Shown here one piece after another: positions 44,792-54,405 of a stretch of DNA of 64,000 nucleotides; position 1 is the stretch's first letter, and each line of letters opens with the position of its first letter. The DNA comes from Caldibacillus debilis DSM 16016. Lineage in GTDB: Bacteria > Bacillota > Bacilli > Bacillales > Caldibacillaceae. The stretch lies in NCBI RefSeq assembly GCF_000383875.1, contig NZ_KB912914.1:83363-147362 (forward strand), in the 5' to 3' direction. Below the pieces are notes generated by a model. The model made no database searches and had not been told where the DNA came from. It was given only the letters and a program-made list of their open reading frames with translations. Made by a program: the position numbers and the translations under genes.

Positions 44792-45021
44792 CATTGAATG
44801 TCCAAATAGGTCTTCTTTTTTTCCGTCGCTGCAGCGTGGGCATAGACAACCGTCCGAATCGCTTTGGCCATCCGTCCGTTCTTCCCGATCACCTTCCCGA
44901 GATCGTCGGGATGGACGGACAGTTTGTAGACGATGCGGTCGCGTTCCTCCGCAACGTCGACGCGCACTTCATCGGGGAAATCGACCAACGGCTTGACGAT
45001 GGCTTCAATCAGCTTTTTCAT
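44791..45021 (-). CDS. khpA: RNA-binding KH-domain protein KhpA (YlqC)
   Basis: Single KH-domain protein of 76 residues with the GxxG loop in GKVIGKNGR (42-50). In Gram-positives KhpA pairs with KhpB (Jag/EloR) and binds many RNAs, affecting cell-wall synthesis. The ATG at 45021 lies inside the end of rpsP (17-base overlap) after AAGGATG; an in-frame start nine codons earlier would overlap rpsP more. Confidence 0.92.
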   Translation of the reverse strand: MKKLIEAIVKPLVDFPDEVRVDVAEERDRIVYKLSVHPDDLGKVIGKNGRMAKAIRTVVYAHAAATEKKKTYLDIQ

Positions 45022-45301
45022 GGCCATCCTTTTTTCCGTATTTTTCATTGTGGAATTTTTCCAAAATCCCTTTTTTCGACAAAAGGCTGCGGACCGTGTC
45101 CGACGGTTTCGCCCCGTTTCTCAGCCATTTCAAGGCCAATTCTTCATTGATTTCCACTTGGGCCGGTTCCGTCAACGGATTGTAAGTCCCGATCATTTCG
45201 ATAAACCGGCCGTCCCGGGGAGAACGGGAATCTGCGACAACGATCCGGTAAAAGGGGGATTTTTTCGCGCCCATGCGTTTTAAACGGATTTTTACTGCCA
45301 T
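45005..45301 (-). CDS. rpsP: 30S ribosomal protein S16
   Basis: S16 (98 residues) is a primary assembly protein of the 30S body. The start [20 protein letters not shown] and [16 protein letters not shown] are typical. The acidic/basic C-terminal tail ends within khpA. RBS GGAGGTG. It has its own promoter in the gap after ffh. Confidence 0.98.
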   Translation of the reverse strand: MAVKIRLKRMGAKKSPFYRIVVADSRSPRDGRFIEMIGTYNPLTEPAQVEINEELALKWLRNGAKPSDTVRSLLSKKGILEKFHNEKYGKKDGHEKAD

Positions 45302-45339
45302 GTTATGTTACACCTCCGAATAGTTTTACACAAAATAGT

Positions 45340-45368
45340 ATCTTAGCAGGAATTTTGAAGATTGTAAA
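45340..45368 (-). promoter_or_regulatory. Putative sigma-A promoter of rpsP-khpA
   Basis: TTTACA (45368-45363) and TAAGAT (45345-45340) are exactly 17 bases apart on the minus strand, in the 98-base gap between ffh and rpsP. No terminator is seen after ffh, so some read-through from ylxM-ffh is expected. Confidence 0.5.
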
Positions 45369-45399
45369 GGTATTTTTCTTAACAGTTTCGCAATGCCGG

Positions 45400-46746
45400 C
45401 TAAAAGGGAAAGGAAAAGGGAAAGCCGCCTTTTTTCTTGCCCTTTTGCATATTGGACAATTGCTTCATCATTTTTTTCATTTCGTCGAATTGTTTCAAAA
45501 GGCGGTTGACTTCCTGAACCGGCCGGCCGCTTCCTTTGGCGATCCGCTTCCTCCGGCTGGAATTGATGATCTCCGGGTTTTCCCTTTCTTCCGGCGTCAT
45601 CGATTGAATGATCGCTTCCACATGTTTCAGCTGCTTTTCGCTGATTTCCAAATTGTCCAGCCCTTTGATCCTGCCCGCGCCCGGAAGCATTTTCAGCAAT
45701 TCCTGGAGGGGCCCCATCTTCCGGACCTGGTTCAACTGCTCGAGAAAATCGTTCAGGGTGAAGGACATCGTCCGCATCTTTTTTTCCAATTCTTTGGCCT
45801 TCTCTTCGTCCACGGCGGCCTGCGCCTTTTCGATCAAGGTCAGCACGTCGCCCATGCCGAGGATGCGGGAGGCCATCCTTTCCGGATGGAACGGTTCGAG
45901 GGCGTCCAGTTTCTCGCCCATGCCGACAAATTTGATCGGCTTGTTTGTCACCGCTCGGATCGACAGGGCGGCCCCGCCGCGGGTATCGCCGTCCAATTTC
46001 GTTAAGACGACACCGGTAATCCCCAACTGCCCGCTGAACCGTTCGGCCACGTTAACCGCGTCCTGTCCGGTCATCGCATCGACGACCAGCAAAATCTCGT
46101 CCGGGTTCACCGCTTCCTTCATGTTTTTCAATTCGTCCATCAGCCGCTCATCGACATGAAGCCGTCCAGCCGTATCGATGATCACGGTGTCGTAATGCTC
46201 TTCTGCGGCCTTTTTCAAGGCTTGTTTGGCGATCTCCACCGGATCGGCATTTTCCTCGGAGGAATAAACCGGAACGCCGAGCTGCTTGCCGAGGGTTTGC
46301 AGCTGGCTGACCGCCGCGGGACGATAAATATCCGCCGCGACCAAAAGGGGGGTGCGGTTGTATTTTTTCCGCAACAAATTCGCAAGCTTTCCGGACGTGG
46401 TCGTTTTTCCGGCGCCCTGCAAACCGACCATCATGATGACGGTGGGAGGTTTGTCGGATACGGCCAGTTTTTCCGCTTCGCCGCCCATCAACGCCGTCAA
46501 TTCTTCCTTCACGACTTTAATGACCTGCTGCCCCGGGGTCAGGCTTTTCATGACTTCCTGTCCGACCGCCCGCTCGCTTACCCGCTGGATAAAGTCCTTG
46601 ACCACCTTCAAGTTGACGTCGGCGTAAAGGAGGGCGAGCCGGACTTCCCGCATCATCGCCTTTACGTCCGCCTCGGTGACTTTCCCCTTTCCCCGGATCT
46701 TCTGCAATGTGCTTTGCAGCCGTTCGGCCAATCCTTCAAAAGCCAT
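45400..46746 (-). CDS. ffh: Signal recognition particle protein Ffh
   Basis: Ffh (448 residues) is the SRP GTPase that binds signal sequences of nascent membrane proteins. N domain, then G domain with the P-loop GLQGAGKTTTSGKLA, DTAGRLHVDE and TKLDGDTRGGAAL, then the Met-rich M domain (about 300-435) with the RNA-binding GSGRPVQEVN near the end. The Phe/Lys/Gly tail is typical. It follows ylxM by 11 bases. Confidence 0.98.
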   Translation of the reverse strand: MAFEGLAERLQSTLQKIRGKGKVTEADVKAMMREVRLALLYADVNLKVVKDFIQRVSERAVGQEVMKSLTPGQQVIKVVKEELTALMGGEAEKLAVSDKPPTVIMMVGLQGAGKTTTSGKLANLLRKKYNRTPLLVAADIYRPAAVSQLQTLGKQLGVPVYSSEENADPVEIAKQALKKAAEEHYDTVIIDTAGRLHVDERLMDELKNMKEAVNPDEILLVVDAMTGQDAVNVAERFSGQLGITGVVLTKLDGDTRGGAALSIRAVTNKPIKFVGMGEKLDALEPFHPERMASRILGMGDVLTLIEKAQAAVDEEKAKELEKKMRTMSFTLNDFLEQLNQVRKMGPLQELLKMLPGAGRIKGLDNLEISEKQLKHVEAIIQSMTPEERENPEIINSSRRKRIAKGSGRPVQEVNRLLKQFDEMKKMMKQLSNMQKGKKKGGFPFSFPF

Positions 46747-46757
46747 CGGGTGTCCTC

Positions 46758-47096
46758 CTATTCCATATTTTCCAGCTGCTCGACCAACCGTTCGATTTCC
46801 TTTTTGCTTTCCGCAAGATTTTCCCGCTGCAGCAAATCTTTGATATGGCGGATCAGTTTTTTCCGTTCCCGGAATTTGGCGAACAGCTGAAGTTTTTCCT
46901 CATACTGTTCGAGGACGGCTTCCGTCCGTTTGATGTTGTCGTACACCGCCTGCCTGCTGACGGAATATTGTTCGGCGATCTCCCCCAGGGAGAGGTCGTC
47001 GATGTAATACAGGGACATGTATTTTTTTTGTTTCGGAGTGAGGAGCGACTGGTAAAAATCAAAAAGAAAATTCATCCTGGTCGTTTTTTCCAACAT
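46758..47096 (-). CDS. ylxM: SRP-associated HTH protein YlxM
   Basis: YlxM (112 residues) is a sigma-70 region 4-like helix-turn-helix protein encoded before ffh in most Firmicutes; in streptococci it binds SRP components and stimulates GTPase activity. The HTH reads [20 protein letters not shown] (about 34-53), followed by a Glu/Lys-rich helix. The ATG at 47096 follows GGGGAGGGG; longer in-frame starts lie upstream of that RBS. Confidence 0.94.
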   Translation of the reverse strand: MLEKTTRMNFLFDFYQSLLTPKQKKYMSLYYIDDLSLGEIAEQYSVSRQAVYDNIKRTEAVLEQYEEKLQLFAKFRERKKLIRHIKDLLQRENLAESKKEIERLVEQLENME

Positions 47097-47137
47097 CTTT
47101 GCCCCTCCCCTGTTAAGTGAAAATCCTTTACAAAACA

Positions 47138-47166
47138 ATAGTACATAGGATTTCCGGGAATGTCAA
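47138..47166 (-). promoter_or_regulatory. Sigma-A promoter of ylxM-ffh
   Basis: A perfect TTGACA (47166-47161) is 17 bases from TACTAT (47143-47138) on the minus strand, about 40 bases before the ylxM start. Confidence 0.65.
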
Positions 47167-47436
47167 GGCGGATGGGCGGGGAAAAAGGCGTCGGCATCAC
47201 TTGTTTTCCGATGCGGCGGAGCGGCGGGGCCGGCGGCGGATCCTCCTTCCGGGCATCCTTTTCGGCGGCGAAAACCGCTTGCGCCGAAGGGGGCGAAAGA
47301 TAGTCCGGCCCCGTTCCGACTTTTCCCGGGATAAATAACCCGGGGGAAGAAACCGCAAAGGCTTGCCTGCGAAAAAAACAGGGGGAAGGATCCGCATTGC
47401 CGCAAAGACAAGCTTTTGTTATGCGGCTTGCCCATG

Positions 47437-47468
47437 AAAAAACAGGGAAAGGATCCCTTCCCTGTTTT
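47437..47468. terminator. Terminator after ftsY
   Basis: A perfect 9-bp stem AACAGGGAA / TTCCCTGTT (47441-47449 with 47458-47466) around AGGATCCC is flanked by A6 on the left and T5 on the right. It can stop transcription from either side. It ends the rnc-smc-ftsY unit about 165 bases past ftsY. Confidence 0.85.
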
Positions 47469-47519
47469 TCGGCGCCGGTCCGGCCGGCACAAGGGTGATT
47501 CCGTATGGCTTCACGAAGC

Positions 47520-47618
47520 TTTGTCGGAAAACGTTTATGAAAGCCAAAGCCGATTCTTAGCTGCTTGTCCTTTTCGTTGACGATTTTTGTCGGAAAACGT
47601 TTATCAAAGCCAAAGCCC
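47520..47618. repeat. Two-copy imperfect direct repeat downstream of ftsY
   Basis: TTGTCGGAAAACGTTTAT followed by a variable base and AAAGCCAAAGCC occurs at 47521-47551 and again at 47587-47617, a period of 66 bases with one mismatch in 31. Each copy contains the palindromic core AAACGTTT. No coding sense or known element is recognised. Confidence 0.7.
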
Positions 47619-47633
47619 GGAAAGGCGCGGGCG

Positions 47634-48596
47634 TCATTCCGTCAGCCCTTCGAACAGCCCGTAAACGAATTTTTCCGGATCGAAAACTTCCAGATCATCC
47701 ATCTTTTCGCCCAAGCCGACAAATTTGACCGGGATGTTCAATTCCTTCCGGATGGAGAGGACAATTCCCCCTTTTGCCGTTCCGTCCAGCTTCGTCAATA
47801 CGATGCCGGTCACCCCGGCCGCTTCCTTAAATTGCTTCGCCTGGACCAAGGCGTTCTGGCCCGTCGTCGCGTCCAGCACGAGCAAGACCTCATGGGGGGC
47901 GCCGGGAACCTGCCGCTCGATGACCCGTTTCACCTTTTCCAATTCCTTCATCAGATTGGCTTTATTTTGCAGACGCCCGGCGGTATCGCACAATAATATG
48001 TCCGCGTTGCGGGAACGGGCCGCCTGAAGGGCGTCGTAGACGACCGCCGCGGGGTCGGAGCCTTCCTTCTGCTTGATGACCTCGGCGCCGACCCGCCGTC
48101 CCCAAACCTCCAGCTGTTCGATCGCCCCTGCCCGGAAGGTATCGCCGGCAGCCAGCAAAACCTTCTTGCCGTCCCGGATGAACCGGTGGGCCAGCTTGCC
48201 GATCGTCGTCGTTTTCCCGACCCCGTTGACGCCGACAAAGAGGATGACCGTCGGCCCCTTTTCCTGGATGTTCAAGCCGTTCTGCCCGCCGCCGGCATTG
48301 TAAATGTCGACGAGCTTTTCCGTGATCACGTCTTTCACGTCCGCGGGATCTTTTATGTTTCTCCTTTTCACTTCCATTTTCAGTTCGTCGACGAGCTCGA
48401 GGACCGTGTCGAAGCCCACGTCGGCCTGGATGAGGACCTCTTCCAGTTCTTCGAAAAATTCCTCGTCCACTTTCCGGTATTTGGCGACCTTCCCGGCAAA
48501 GTTTTGCCGGGTTTTCGCCAATCCTTCCTTAAATTTTTCCGCGACTGCGTCTTTCTGTTGGGTGAATTTTTCCTTCAGCTGTTCAAAAAAACCCAT
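47634..48596 (-). CDS. ftsY: SRP receptor FtsY
   Basis: FtsY (320 residues) is the membrane-docking partner of Ffh. A short basic/acidic N-terminal region is followed by the NG domain: [38 protein letters not shown] and [15 protein letters not shown]. The ATG at 48596 ([11 protein letters not shown]) is the family's usual start. It closes the rnc-smc-ftsY unit. Confidence 0.97.
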   Translation of the reverse strand: MGFFEQLKEKFTQQKDAVAEKFKEGLAKTRQNFAGKVAKYRKVDEEFFEELEEVLIQADVGFDTVLELVDELKMEVKRRNIKDPADVKDVITEKLVDIYNAGGGQNGLNIQEKGPTVILFVGVNGVGKTTTIGKLAHRFIRDGKKVLLAAGDTFRAGAIEQLEVWGRRVGAEVIKQKEGSDPAAVVYDALQAARSRNADILLCDTAGRLQNKANLMKELEKVKRVIERQVPGAPHEVLLVLDATTGQNALVQAKQFKEAAGVTGIVLTKLDGTAKGGIVLSIRKELNIPVKFVGLGEKMDDLEVFDPEKFVYGLFEGLTE

Positions 48597-48623
48597 GGAT
48601 ACCTGCACTCCTTTTTTCCGTTG

Positions 48624-51600
48624 CTATACGAAGTTCTCCTGTTCCTCCAGACGGACGGAAACGAGTTTGGACACCCCGGATTCCTGCATCGTGATGCCGT
48701 ATAATGCGTCCGCCTCCTCCATCGTCCCTTTCCTGTGGGTGATCACGATGAACTGGGTATCCTCGGCAAACTTTTTTAAATAGCGGCTGAACCGGTAGAC
48801 GTTCGCCTCGTCCAGCGCCGCTTCCACTTCATCGAAAACGCAGAAGGGAACGGGGCGCACCTTCAAGATGGAAAACAGGAGGGCGATGGCCGTCAATGCC
48901 CGTTCGCCGCCGGACAGCAGGGAGAGGTTTTGCAGTTTTTTCCCCGGAGGCTGGGCGACGATTTCCACGCCGGTATTGAGCAGATCGTCCGGGTCGGTCA
49001 GCTTCAGTTCGGCATACCCGCCGGAAAACAGATTTCTGAAGACGGACGTGAATTCCCCGGAGACGGCCTCGAAGGTTTCCTTGAAACGTTTGATCATTTC
49101 CTGGTCCATTTCCTCGATCACTTGAAACAGGGTGTCTTTCGCCTCCAAAAGATCGTCCCGCTGGTCCCGCAAAAAGGTATACCGTTCATGGATGCGCTCG
49201 TATTCTTCGATCGCCCCCAAATTGACCGTGCCCAGCTCGTCGATGGAACGCTTGATCAATTTCGCTTTTTTCCGCGCCTCATCCGGGGCCTCCGGCAGCG
49301 GATATTGTTCCTTCGCGGCTTCAAAGGTGAGAAAATATTCCTCCGACAGCTTCCGCAGCAGGTTGTCCAGTTCCGCGTCGAGGCGGCCCAGTTTGACTTC
49401 TTCTTCCTTCAGCCGGTCGGCCGCGGTTTTGTGGAGCCTTTTCCATTCCTTGACATCCCTCTCCATCTCTTCAAGCATTTGCTGCTGCCGGTTCCTTTCC
49501 TGTCTCCGCTCAGCGATCCGGTCAAGGATGGAATTTTTTTCCTTTTGTTTTTCTTCGGCCAACCGGGCCAGTTCCGCCTCCGATTTTTCATCCTCTTCCC
49601 TTTCGCGGATCATCTCTTCCAGCCGTTTTTCCTGCTCCGCTTTATCTTCTTCCGTTTCCTTCAATCCGAGCTCCGCCGATTCGGATCGCGCTTTGATGTG
49701 GCGGATTTGTTCCTCCAATTTGGCGATTTGAATGTTCAGCGCCTGGATTTCCTCCGTCAGGGAATCCTTTTGGGATTGGTCGACGGATTTTTTCTCCGAC
49801 AAGGCTTTTACCGCCAAATCGATTTCCTCCGCCTCGGCCCGGATCCGTTCCAGCCTGCCGGCGTTTTCCTTCATTTTTCCGGCAATTCGTTCCTTTTCCT
49901 GAAGGAACGACGCCTCTTCCGCCGCGAAAATTTGAAGCCTGTCCTCCAAGTTTTTCCGCCGCCATTCGATCTCCTTCAGCGCTTCCCTGACCCGCTCTTC
50001 TTCCTTCTTCAATCCTTCTTCCGTTTCCTTTGCCTTTTGCAGGTTTTCTTTCAACCGGCCGATTTTCCCTTTCGTCTCGTCAAGGAGCCGCCGCTTTTTG
50101 CGGCCTTCCTCCTCCCGGCGGGCAATTTCCGCTTCCAGCGTTTCCATCTCCCGCTTCCGGGACAGCAACGAGGAGGCGTTTTTTTTCACCGCCCCGCCCG
50201 TCATCGAGCCGCCGGGATTGACCACATCCCCGTCAAGGGTGACGATCCGGTACCGGTACCCGGAGGCCCTGGCGATCTCGTTGGCCCCGGGCAAGTGGCG
50301 GCTGATGATGACCGTGCCGAGCAAGTACTCCATAATGTTCCGGTGCTTTTCCTGAAAGGAGACGAGTTCGCTGGCGATGCCGACGAAGGCTTCGTTTTCC
50401 GCCAAATGGCGCCGTTGCTCCGGGGGGATCGTTCGTCCTTTGATGACCGACATGGGCAAAAAGGTGGCGCGGCCGGAGGAATGTTTCTTTAAGTAGTTGA
50501 TCGCCGTCCGGGCGCATTCCTCGTCGCGGACGACGATATGCTGCAGGCTGGAGGACAAGGCGGTTTCAACGGCAAGCTCGTAGGGTTTTTCCACCCGGAT
50601 CAATTGGGCCACCGCCCCTTCGATCCCGGGCAGCTTCTTTCCCGCTTTCAGGATTTCCTTCGCCCCTTGATGGAAGCCGGCCAAATCCTCCTCCATTTCC
50701 TGCAAAATTTCTTTTCTCGACTTCAGCTGGTGGACTTCCTGGGCGATCTTCCGCAACGCTTCTTCCAGCACTTCCCCTTCCCGGAGGAAACGCTGCAGTT
50801 CCTGTTCCTCCTTTTGGAGGCGTTCCCGTTCCGCTTCCGCCCTTTCGGCAAGGATCCCCCGCTTTCTTTCCAGTTCCTCCCCTTCGGCGGCGAGCAGGTC
50901 CCGGTCATGGAGGACCCTTTCCTTCTCTTCTTTTTGTTTTTCATACTGGGATTCGAGTCTTTCGAGCTGCTGGGCGAGCAGGCGCTGTTCGTTTTTCAGC
51001 GCCGCCTCCCGGTTCAAGAGATCGATGTAGTCGGATTTTAACGATTCAATCTTTTCTTCCACATCTTCCGAAAGAAATTCCAGCTTCTCCCGCTTTTCCT
51101 TAAGAAGCCGGCGTTTTTCCGCCAGCTGCCCTTCCAGTTCGGCCAGTTGGGCGGAGAGGGTCTCCCTTTCCTTTTTCAGCGATTCCAATCTTGCCCGGCT
51201 TTCGTCCAAAGCCTGTTCCAAGGCCTTCCGGTTCTCGGCGAAATTCTTCTTCCGCTCCTTTAAAACCTCTCTCCTTCCTTCAATTTTTTCCAGTTCTTCG
51301 CTCGCCGAAAGCAATTTTTGCTGAAGCTCATCCACCGACCGGTCGGCAGCCCGCATGGCATCCCGGATCCGTTCGATCTCCGCTTCCTTCTTTTGCACTT
51401 GGACGGACAATTCCAGCTCTTCATCCTGCAGCGAACGGATCTTCTCCTTTAAAGCGTTCCATTCGCCGGACAGCTGTTCAATGTCGTGGGCGAGGAGGGC
51501 CACCTCGTAACGCTCGAGTTCCTTTTTCAAATCGAGATATTCCTTCGCCACGGATGCCTGCTTCTTGAGCGGTTCGAGCTGGCCTTCCAGTTCGTGCAAG

Positions 51601-52181
51601 ATATCGCGCACCCGGTTCAAATTTTCTTCCGTCTCCGCCAATTTCGCTTCGGCCTTCATTTTCCTCGTTTTATATTTCAGGACCCCGGCAGCCTCTTCGA
51701 AGATCGTCCGCCGCTCCTCCGGCTTGCTGTTCAAAATTTCGTCCACCTTTCCCTGGCCGATGATGGAAAAGGCTTCCCTCCCCATGCCGGAGTCCATCAT
51801 CAAGTCGACGATATCCTTCAGCCGGCAAGGCTGCTTATTGATGAAGAATTCACTTTCGCCGGAACGGTACACCCTTCTTGTAATCATGACCTCATTATAA
51901 TCGACGGGCAAAAAATGGTCCCCGTTGTCCAAGATCAGCGAAACCTCGGCGAAATTCAACGGCTTCCTGTTGGCGCTCCCGGCAAAGATGATGTCCTCCA
52001 TTTTTCCGCCCCGCAGCGATTTGACCGACTGCTCCCCCAATACCCAGCGGATGGCATCGGTAATATTGCTTTTTCCGCTGCCGTTCGGACCGACAACCGC
52101 CGTGATCCCCTTGTCGAATTCGATGGCGACCCGGTCCGCGAATGACTTGAATCCTGCGATTTCCAATCTCTTGAGAAACAT
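48624..52181 (-). CDS. smc: Chromosome condensation ATPase SMC
   Basis: SMC (1185 residues) with ScpA and ScpB compacts and segregates the chromosome. Walker A GPNGSGKS is at 31-38 and the ABC signature LSGGERALTAIALLFSILKV is near residue 1095. Walker B VFDEVEAALDEANV follows. Two long coiled-coil arms flank a hinge (about 510-680, GIEGAVAQLIRVEKPYELAV). RBS GGAGGAACGAA. Full length, no frameshift. ScpA/ScpB genes are not in the window. Confidence 0.98.
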   Translation of the reverse strand: MFLKRLEIAGFKSFADRVAIEFDKGITAVVGPNGSGKSNITDAIRWVLGEQSVKSLRGGKMEDIIFAGSANRKPLNFAEVSLILDNGDHFLPVDYNEVMITRRVYRSGESEFFINKQPCRLKDIVDLMMDSGMGREAFSIIGQGKVDEILNSKPEERRTIFEEAAGVLKYKTRKMKAEAKLAETEENLNRVRDILHELEGQLEPLKKQASVAKEYLDLKKELERYEVALLAHDIEQLSGEWNALKEKIRSLQDEELELSVQVQKKEAEIERIRDAMRAADRSVDELQQKLLSASEELEKIEGRREVLKERKKNFAENRKALEQALDESRARLESLKKERETLSAQLAELEGQLAEKRRLLKEKREKLEFLSEDVEEKIESLKSDYIDLLNREAALKNEQRLLAQQLERLESQYEKQKEEKERVLHDRDLLAAEGEELERKRGILAERAEAERERLQKEEQELQRFLREGEVLEEALRKIAQEVHQLKSRKEILQEMEEDLAGFHQGAKEILKAGKKLPGIEGAVAQLIRVEKPYELAVETALSSSLQHIVVRDEECARTAINYLKKHSSGRATFLPMSVIKGRTIPPEQRRHLAENEAFVGIASELVSFQEKHRNIMEYLLGTVIISRHLPGANEIARASGYRYRIVTLDGDVVNPGGSMTGGAVKKNASSLLSRKREMETLEAEIARREEEGRKKRRLLDETKGKIGRLKENLQKAKETEEGLKKEEERVREALKEIEWRRKNLEDRLQIFAAEEASFLQEKERIAGKMKENAGRLERIRAEAEEIDLAVKALSEKKSVDQSQKDSLTEEIQALNIQIAKLEEQIRHIKARSESAELGLKETEEDKAEQEKRLEEMIREREEDEKSEAELARLAEEKQKEKNSILDRIAERRQERNRQQQMLEEMERDVKEWKRLHKTAADRLKEEEVKLGRLDAELDNLLRKLSEEYFLTFEAAKEQYPLPEAPDEARKKAKLIKRSIDELGTVNLGAIEEYERIHERYTFLRDQRDDLLEAKDTLFQVIEEMDQEMIKRFKETFEAVSGEFTSVFRNLFSGGYAELKLTDPDDLLNTGVEIVAQPPGKKLQNLSLLSGGERALTAIALLFSILKVRPVPFCVFDEVEAALDEANVYRFSRYLKKFAEDTQFIVITHRKGTMEEADALYGITMQESGVSKLVSVRLEEQENFV

Positions 52182-52196
52182 TTCGTTCCTCCCGCC

Positions 52197-52934
52197 TCAA
52201 ATCTGTTTTTCCGCCTTGATCGCATCGATGGCGATCCTGGCGGCGTGCTGTTCCGCTTCCTTCTTGGATTTCCCCTTTCCGACGCCCAAACTTTTCCCGT
52301 TGAGCAAAACTTGGGCGACGAATTCCCGATTGTGGGCGGGTCCGTTTTCTTCCAATATTTCGTAATCGATGGTCCCGATTCCTTCCCGCTGAACGATTTC
52401 CTGGAGCAGGCTTTTATAATCCATCATATGAGAAAAAGCACCTTGCTTGACTTTTGGAAAAACGGTCCGCTCCAAAAACCTTTGGACCGCTTCCAAACCT
52501 TGGTCCAAAAACAGGGCGCCGATGAAGGCCTCGAAGGCATCCGCCAACAGGGCCGGCCTTTCCCTGCCCCCCGTCAGTTCCTCCCCTTTGCCCAAAAGAA
52601 TATATTCGCCGAAGTTCAATTCCTGGGCGAAGGAAACGAGGGAGGGCTCGCAAACGATCGCCGCCCGCAATTTTGTCATCTCCCCTTCCGCCATCATCGG
52701 ATAGGTGAGATACAAGAAATGGGAAACGGTCAATTCCAGGACCGCGTCGCCCAAAAACTCCAGGCGTTCGTTGTCGTCCTGGAAATTTTTCCGATGCTCA
52801 TTCACATAGGATGAATGGGTGAAGGCCTGTTTTAAGAGGGATTCGTCGTGAAAAAAAACGCCGATCTCCCTTTGGAATTTTTTGAACTGCTGATCCAATT
52901 GTTTCTTTACCGCCATTTTCCTGTTCCTGTTCAT
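52197..52934 (-). CDS. rnc: Ribonuclease III
   Basis: RNase III (245 residues) cleaves double-stranded RNA in rRNA and mRNA processing. The catalytic signature [20 protein letters not shown] is clear, with the second acidic cluster in [15 protein letters not shown] and a C-terminal dsRNA-binding domain (about 175-245, [16 protein letters not shown]). I chose the ATG at 52934, 12 bases after GAGGTG; an ATG at 52916 is the alternative. It overlaps nothing and lies 15 bases before smc. Confidence 0.95.
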   Translation of the reverse strand: MNRNRKMAVKKQLDQQFKKFQREIGVFFHDESLLKQAFTHSSYVNEHRKNFQDDNERLEFLGDAVLELTVSHFLYLTYPMMAEGEMTKLRAAIVCEPSLVSFAQELNFGEYILLGKGEELTGGRERPALLADAFEAFIGALFLDQGLEAVQRFLERTVFPKVKQGAFSHMMDYKSLLQEIVQREGIGTIDYEILEENGPAHNREFVAQVLLNGKSLGVGKGKSKKEAEQHAARIAIDAIKAEKQI

Positions 52935-53004
52935 GGAATGTTCACGCACCTCTAGTGTTATTGCAAACCGGCTCGGGCTCCCCTTCGGCAGCCCTTCCGG
53001 TCCT

Positions 53005-53030
53005 TTATCGGCCATTACAAGTCAAGTTTA
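53005..53030 (-). promoter_or_regulatory. Sigma-D-like promoter element upstream of rnc-smc-ftsY
   Basis: On the minus strand TAAA (53030-53027) and GCCGATAA (53012-53005) are spaced 14 bases apart. Both parts match the sigma-28 consensus (TAAA-N15-GCCGATAT/A) but the spacer is one base short. The same DNA contains TTGACT without a sigma-A -10 at the right distance. Activity is not shown. Confidence 0.4.
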
Positions 53031-53263
53031 GACGAAAACGGGGGAAATGGCAAAGCGTTTATGATAGGACGGCTCTCCTATTTGGCCGCGGGGTTCCGGT
53101 TCAGCGGTCCGGGAGATCTTTTTCCGATGCGGAAAGGATCCCGGACCGGAAACCGGCGCATGCCGCTTCCCGAAATCGGAATCCTTTGTCCGGGCAAAAA
53201 ACCCTCTTCTTCGTCTCAGACATAGAAGGAACCTTCCAGAAAAACAAGACTTTCTTTCGAACG

Positions 53264-53302
53264 GAAAGAAAAAGAGGATGACGTTTCCCGCCAACCTCTT
53301 TT
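53264..53302 (-). terminator. Terminator after acpP
   Basis: AAAAGAGG (53270-53277) pairs with CCTCTTTT (53295-53302) around a 17-base loop; on the minus strand the stem runs into TTTTTCTTTCC. It lies about 35 bases past acpP. Confidence 0.7.
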
Positions 53303-53337
53303 CCGGATGCGGCTTTCCACCGTTTTTCGCGCCGCCA

Positions 53338-53571
53338 TTATAATTTGCTTTTTATGTACTCGACAGCATCTCCGACGGTGACGATCTTTTCCGAATCTTC
53401 GTCGGACACGGTAATCCCGAATTCATCTTCCATTTCCATGACCAATTCCACCACGTCCAGGGAATCGGCCCCCAGATCATCTTTAAACGTGGCCTCAGGC
53501 GTTACCTGGGACTCCTCGACACCCAAACGGTCGACGATGATTTTTTTCACTCTTTCCAAGATATCATCCAT
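53338..53571 (-). CDS. acpP: Acyl carrier protein
   Basis: ACP (77 residues) carries growing acyl chains on a phosphopantetheine attached to S37 in [12 protein letters not shown]. Acidic four-helix bundle; same length as B. subtilis AcpA. The ATG at 53571 follows GGGAGGTG; an in-frame start nine codons upstream lacks support. Last gene of the FapR operon before its terminator. Confidence 0.97.
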   Translation of the reverse strand: MDDILERVKKIIVDRLGVEESQVTPEATFKDDLGADSLDVVELVMEMEDEFGITVSDEDSEKIVTVGDAVEYIKSKL

Positions 53572-53661
53572 TCCGTTCACCTCCCTTCCAAGGTCCAACG
53601 TTAATATATCACTTGCCCAAAGGGCATGGCAAATCCCTTTTCACCATTTTCTTGCACGTTC

Positions 53662-54405
53662 TCACATATACATGCCGCCGTTGACATGGATCGTCTGGCC
53701 GGTGATGTAAGCGGCGTCGTCCGACGCCAAAAAGAGGACCGTTTTGGCCACGTCCTTCGTTTCGCCGAAGCGGGCGAGGGGAATTTGTTTGAGCATCTCC
53801 TCCCGCACCTCTTCCGGCAATCTGTCGGTCATGTCCGTTTGAATGAATCCCGGCGCGACGGCGTTCACCGTTATGCCCCGGGCGGCCAATTCCAAGGCGG
53901 ACGCCTTCGTCAAACCGATCAGCCCGGCCTTCGCCGACACGTAATTGGCTTGGCCGACGTTCCCTCTTTCGCCGACGATGGAAGAGATGTTGATGATCCT
54001 GCCGTACCGCTGCTTCATCATCTGCCTCGCCGCCTGTTTCGTGCAGAGGAAGGCGCCCTTCAAATTCGTTTCGATGACTTCATCCCAATCCTCTTCCTTC
54101 ATCCGGAGGACCAGGGTGTCCCGGGTAATCCCCGCGTTGTTGACGAGGATGTGGAGGCTGCCGAAGCGGCCGATCACGTCTTTAAACATGGCTTCCACGT
54201 CGCCGGGATTTTTCACATCGGCCTGCACGGCGAAAGCCTTCCGTCCCATTGCCTCGATCTCCCGGCAGACCTCTTCCGCCAGATCCCGGCTGCCCGCGTA
54301 ATTCACGGCCACATCCGCCCCGTTTCGGGCCAGCTCCAGGGCGATTTCCCGGCCGATCCCGCGGGAAGCCCCGGTCACTAGGGCCGTCTTTCCCAAAAGC
54401 TTCAT
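53662..54405 (-). CDS. fabG: 3-oxoacyl-ACP reductase FabG
   Basis: FabG (247 residues) is the NADPH-dependent short-chain dehydrogenase of fatty-acid elongation. The cofactor motif [16 protein letters not shown] is at 11-26, NNAG follows, and the catalytic Ser about 142, Tyr 155 and Lys 159 lie in [20 protein letters not shown]. Coupled to fabD by ATGA overlap. Confidence 0.98.
   Translation of the reverse strand: MKLLGKTALVTGASRGIGREIALELARNGADVAVNYAGSRDLAEEVCREIEAMGRKAFAVQADVKNPGDVEAMFKDVIGRFGSLHILVNNAGITRDTLVLRMKEEDWDEVIETNLKGAFLCTKQAARQMMKQRYGRIINISSIVGERGNVGQANYVSAKAGLIGLTKASALELAARGITVNAVAPGFIQTDMTDRLPEEVREEMLKQIPLARFGETKDVAKTVLFLASDDAAYITGQTIHVNGGMYM

Larger units (their letters stand above)
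47097..47633. other. Long spacer between ftsY and ylxM with terminator, repeats and promoter
   Basis: From right to left it holds a two-copy direct repeat, the ftsY terminator, GC-rich sequence and the ylxM promoter. The GC-rich part contains a hairpin CCCGGG-ATAAATAA-CCCGGG near 47326-47345. No gene is supported; open frames within it are short, overlapping and without RBS. Confidence 0.55.
52935..53337. other. Spacer between acpP and rnc with terminator and promoter-like element
   Basis: The acpP terminator lies at the right end and a sigma-D-like promoter about 70 bases before rnc. The rest is moderately GC-rich with no supportable gene. In many Bacillus species rnc follows acpP closely, so this gap and terminator imply separate transcription. 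Confidence 0.5.

Noticed and set aside
47520-47618. Direct repeats considered as a minimal CRISPR array or as CcpA (cre) sites
   Set aside because: Only two copies, no cas genes nearby and the between-repeat DNA is not spacer-like; the cre consensus is missed at three fixed positions in each copy.
48930-50492. Long plus-strand open frame (over 500 codons) opposite smc
   Set aside because: It is a mirror of the Glu/Lys/Arg-rich coiled-coil codons of smc: the product is Phe/Leu/Arg/Gln-rich, has no RBS, and lies wholly antisense to a certain gene.
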